64,000 nucleotides of DNA from Chaetorhynchus papuensis. Taxonomy: Eukaryota; Chordata; Aves; Passeriformes; Rhipiduridae. The notes under the pieces were generated by a model. It made no database searches. It was not told the DNA's origin and saw only the letters and a program-made list of their open reading frames with translations. This document shows positions 60,126 through 64,000 of this stretch, piece by piece. Every line of letters begins with the position of its first letter. Position 1 is the first letter of the stretch. The stretch lies in the NCBI GenBank assembly GCA_013396525.1, contig VWYX01000389.1, positions 609,037 to 673,036 on the forward strand, in the 5' to 3' direction. The position numbers were made by a program, and so were the translations under genes.

Positions 60126-60397
60126 AAAAAGCTTGCATTTCTAACCTTTTGTGAAATTCATCACCACATTGCCTCAAGCTTGGAGGTCTGACTGAAGAAT
60201 TCAGGAGCAACATACTGCAGAGCAACATGGTGTGGTGGTACATAGCAAGAGCTGGCATTGAAGACCAAGTATTCATACTACATACTTCAGACACTACCTC
60301 TGATCTAGGCCCGTGGTGTAAAAACCCATTAGCGAAGTAAATCTTTCCATCTGGTTTCATTCGGAAAAATATTAAGTTCATGTCATCTGTGATCACT
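60126..60397 (-). CDS. Candidate internal exon, 90 codons
   Basis: The acceptor TAGATTTGCATTGCAG precedes base 60397, and a consensus donor, GCTTTTT followed by GTAAGTGAG, follows base 60126. One base, 90 codons and one base are open. The first third reads VITDDMNLIFFRMKPDGKIY then FANGFLHHGPR and keeps three CpGs. A second possible donor (CAGAG followed by GTAGTG) about 100 bases in would end the exon earlier, and the sequence after it is less convincing. The family is not recognised. Confidence 0.35.
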
Positions 60398-61194
60398 CTG
60401 CAATGCAAATCTACAACCGTAAGCACTATCTTCTTCAATTCAAAGATTCATATCTGATCCAAACACCAATACAGTTGCATGCACCCTGTACACTAGTTGA
60501 CCTTACAGCTGTTGTTTTCTTTCCTGCATTCAGTTATATCTTTATTTTGAAACAACTGTCAGACCCCTCATCCTTGTGTCTAATCAACTTCCCAAACTGA
60601 AGGGAGGATAATAAAATAAAAGCCCTTGTGCTCTACAGAAGGTGTAAATTTTGAAGGACGTTAGAGCTGATAGATGAGTCAACAGAAAGCCCAAATAATC
60701 CTTATTGTTACATGACAAAAGACAAAATTCCCATGAGAGGGGTGTTCAGCAAACACTAAGAGGACAAGGCCCTAGGTATAGACCGCTGCTGCTCATGTTT
60801 CAGGCCATGTATCAAAAACATGCACGTGCCTCAGACGGAAAATACAGAGTTGCTGGTATGGACCTTTACCCAGTTTTCCTTAATCACAGGACAGCAACTG
60901 CTGGTTTACAAAGTTTCAGTGAAGTAAAACTCTTACATTCGAACATATGCCTCTATAAGGCATTTGTGGTATAAGAAAGAATGTTTTCAATGACCTGCAG
61001 ATACCAAACAATGGAACTGGCAACAGCAATGGAAAGACAGGATCTGAAGTGAAGCAGAATCACTAAGTGATCTTGATCTATCCCATATTGCCACTTCCTG
61101 CATCTAACCTGCCCAATTAAATTAAAGAGTGTAACTATCTAGAACAGAGGTCTTAAAAGTAAGCTGCCCAAGAAAGAAACGTTGCTCAGAAACA

Positions 61195-61211
61195 TTTTTT
61201 TTTTTTTTTTT
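61195..61211 (+). repeat. T17 homopolymer
   Basis: Uninterrupted run of 17 T. Confidence 0.9.
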
Positions 61212-63596
61212 ACTCTCACCTAACACTTTTAATAACACTAGTTTGGTATATGCAGCTTTTCCCAACCAAGACTTTGTCTGAACACTAACTGTCTAGAATG
61301 TGAGGTCAAGACTGTTCAAAAACCAAGCAGAAACTCTTAAGTCACTTTAAGGCCTATTCACATATTCATCTAAAATTTGAAAATTTAGTTACATTTACTC
61401 AAAAACTTTCCAAATTTTATGTTTCATGTACAGGCATACAGGAGTAAAATAGTTTGTATCAGCTAACAAATGTACAAAGAACAAAAAAAACCCCTCAAAC
61501 TCGTTATAGTTAAAAGAAACCAATCCCCAACAAAGCAACAAGGATTCTAGCACACTAGCAGTGTGCACTTTCTTGACATTGCAGAACCCATGCTCCTGTT
61601 TAACTCCCCAGAAAAGGGAAAAAAATGAAAAAAAAAAAAATCACTAAAGCTGAAGCAGTTGATCATGCAAGAAGAGTTATCTTCCATTTCAGGTTGTAAC
61701 ATGCTCTTCAATACCTGCCCAAGAAACATTTTTACATACAACTAAGGTAGTACACACTATCTTGGGATATAATTTAGGGATAAGCTATCATATTGAAAAT
61801 GCTAAAAATACAAAATTAAACAGATTATCAATTTTTTCTTATAAACCTCTTAGGCCAATATAACACCTTTATTTTGTGAAGAGACACATTCAAATTTCTT
61901 CACCACTCTCTCAAGTGGCTTTTAAAAATTCTACACAGATTGGGCTAATAAATTGAATGGAAGCATGTAAGAACTTTATCTACTGCAGAGGATGCCACTG
62001 AAGAAGTGTATTGTGCAAGTCTACTCAGGAGCTAAAAATTTGCATTGTAATTTCAACACGTAAGAAAAACCAAAGCTTTTTATTGTTTCCACACAAGTTC
62101 TCCAAGCAAAAACTGTAAGACTGGTCACATGCCATGCTTTTCACAAGATGCATCATGCCGTAACTCCTTAAATTAAGCATAGTCTACTGAACAGAGGCCA
62201 ACCAACACAAGTCTCTGCATACACTAAAATCCTTCCAGACACAATGTAGCAAGAATGAAGCCGAAGAAGGTGGCGGACAGTACACTGGATTATGTGGTCA
62301 CAAACACAAATCTACATTGATGCAGCTGTGTTCACACAGTATGTTTTAAAAGTGTTAACTAAATACAAGGAGAACAACACGTGTAAGTCAAAGGTGCCTC
62401 TGAGAGAAGATGTATTCTTTTTCAGAGGCTGAGCCTGGTTTAGCCATGCTGACTAAAAAAAAAACCCACCACATCACTCCTAACATCATAATTATATCAA
62501 CACAAAAATAAAAGAGGCACCATGCTGAAGAGCCTCCTCTAGCCATTAAAGATACAGAGGCCAGTGATACTTTTTTGTTACCATGCAATACCGCAAAAAC
62601 AGACCAGAGCATCGCAGAAGATGCTCTTTCAGTACCAATTTATTATCAAATAGCATTAGCCATAAATCAAGGATCACACAGTAAGTAGGGAAGGCTCTAC
62701 TCAGGTTCTGGGTATCTGACCATAAAAGCTTCCAGCCATATAGTCCAAGCTGGCTCCAACTGACTTCACTTTGAGCAGGTTTTGAATGCTTTCAATAGCC
62801 TGATGGTACTGAAAGGTGTTTCAGATGTTCAGTAGTTCTTGGGATCTGCTTCTTAATGGAGAAGAGAAGTCTCCATCCATGTATGTTTTATCCAGATAAA
62901 ACCAGGAAAAGAACCATCCTATGCAAGTTTGGGAAGAGCTGGCTGAGGGTAGATGTGGAGCTGGACTGACTCCTGAGTCCATGCTGCAGGAAACCTGACC
63001 TCATCTGTCCTCACCTTCTTCCACTAAACTACCTCACTCAGCCCCACTGGTAACCAAAACTTTGTCAAATACTGTCACAGCATGACTGCAAGCAGAAACA
63101 ACTTCATCCTTTGCTCTGCTCTCTGCCTCAGCTGCAAGCACAGGACAAAACCTCACAGCCTGCAACACAGGGGCCCAGGGTGAGGAACCAGCAAAGGGAC
63201 CTTCTGTTTGTGTTTTGATGCCCCTGTATGTGCAAGAACCCAACATAAATGCACAAAACACAGAATTCCTTAACACGCACAGCTATTTTTGCTATGGAAA
63301 TAATGAGACAATTGCTTACAGCCATAGGTTAATGTTTACACTATAACTTCAAGTCTTGCATAGATAAAGAGTAGGCCCATCTTTACACCAGGGCAGACTG
63401 TGACAACAGGCTGAAAATAGCTGTACACAACTAGTTGCCTAACTCACCATCATAATTTTTTTTTTTTTGGTTAGAACAGACTTTCTGAGGTGCCTGAACC
63501 TCATGTTCAATGAGGTTTTTTTAGAGCTGACACCAAAGAAGGCCACACAACAACAAAGAGGAAAAGGATCAGCTGGAGAATAAGAGTCAGGGGAAG

Positions 63597-63612
63597 AAAA
63601 AAAAAAAAAAAA
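63597..63612 (+). repeat. A16 homopolymer
   Basis: Uninterrupted run of 16 A. Confidence 0.9.
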
Positions 63613-64000
63613 GTAGAGCTATTTAATCCCCTCCCCCCTTTAGTTAATACAAAAACATGTTCTCAGTTTCCAAGGCTTATTAAATTTATTGTTCGCAGAG
63701 TGGCTGGCCTTCCACACAACAGCCTGTAGAAGTCACAAAGGTTAATGCAAGCATTTCAAAAAGTACAGAATGGCCAGTTTCATCTGGACATAAGTTTATG
63801 AAGGAAAAAAATCTAAGAAATAGCTCCAGGCTCTCAAGGAGCTATGAGGCTGCACTTGATACCCAGCAAATTTATTATCAGTATTTCATTAACTAGGTTC
63901 TTAAAGAGAAGTCTGCCTACCATTTCTGCCGCACAGGACTCCTTTTCTAGCGTCTCACTGTAGTATTCAAATTCTGAAAGGCAAGCCTAAAATACTTGGG

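Larger units (their letters stand above)
60398..64000. other. Intron-like sequence, nothing firm
   Basis: About 3.6 kb, AT-rich. A short frame at 62257-62320 (MKPKKVADSTLDYVVT) lacks splice support. No transposable element was recognised with certainty. Confidence 0.4.

Noticed and set aside
60126..60230. String resembling a BH3 motif (LRQCGDEF) in a candidate exon
   Set aside because: A short motif with no other BCL2-family context; likely coincidence.

Overview
The window looks like avian nuclear DNA, probably from a neognath bird and possibly a passerine. The evidence is an AT-rich, intron-like background; at least nine CR1 LINE fragments in both orientations, several with the diagnostic CR1 3' end (a variant of ATTCTATGATTCTATG); one solo LTR of the ERVL-like type common in birds; and a second, ERVK-like LTR. 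There is no prokaryotic signature: no operons, no ribosome-binding-site-led ORFs, no CRISPR array, no IS element. The assembly is a draft with three N runs (9371-9541, 37258-37382, 47974-48062). I found no complete protein-coding gene and could name none.

Layout. 1-23 kb: intron-like DNA with a CpG-containing LTR-like block (849-1480), CR1 copies at about 3.2, 8.7 and 11.7-13.7 kb, the ERVL-type LTR at 13978-14564, and splice-flanked open frames on the minus strand at 2572-2706, 15844-15973, 17124-17234, 19313-19855 and 21367-21632. 23.4-23.85 kb: the only CpG island, with a CTCF-like motif and a 10-bp minisatellite. It is the best promoter candidate and could serve the minus-strand frames to its left. 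24-38 kb: mostly unannotated intron-like or intergenic sequence with CR1 fragments at 24.9-26.0 and 31.6-31.9 kb. 38.6-47.7 kb: a minus-strand series of possible exons whose reading phases agree at most junctions, interleaved with a dense patch of CR1 and LTR insertions. 48-64 kb: more intron-like sequence, a possible terminal exon at 49556-49655, a second possible minus-strand exon group at 57.5-60.4 kb, and old CR1 remnants.

Caution on the exon calls. Each was made by eye from a polypyrimidine-AG acceptor, a GT donor and an open frame. In AT-rich sequence of this length, open frames of about 100 codons and acceptor/donor pairs both arise by chance, so each single exon is weak. Phase agreement between neighbours is the only added support. 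No product could be recognised. The transposable-element calls, the CpG island, the minisatellite and the gaps are much firmer.
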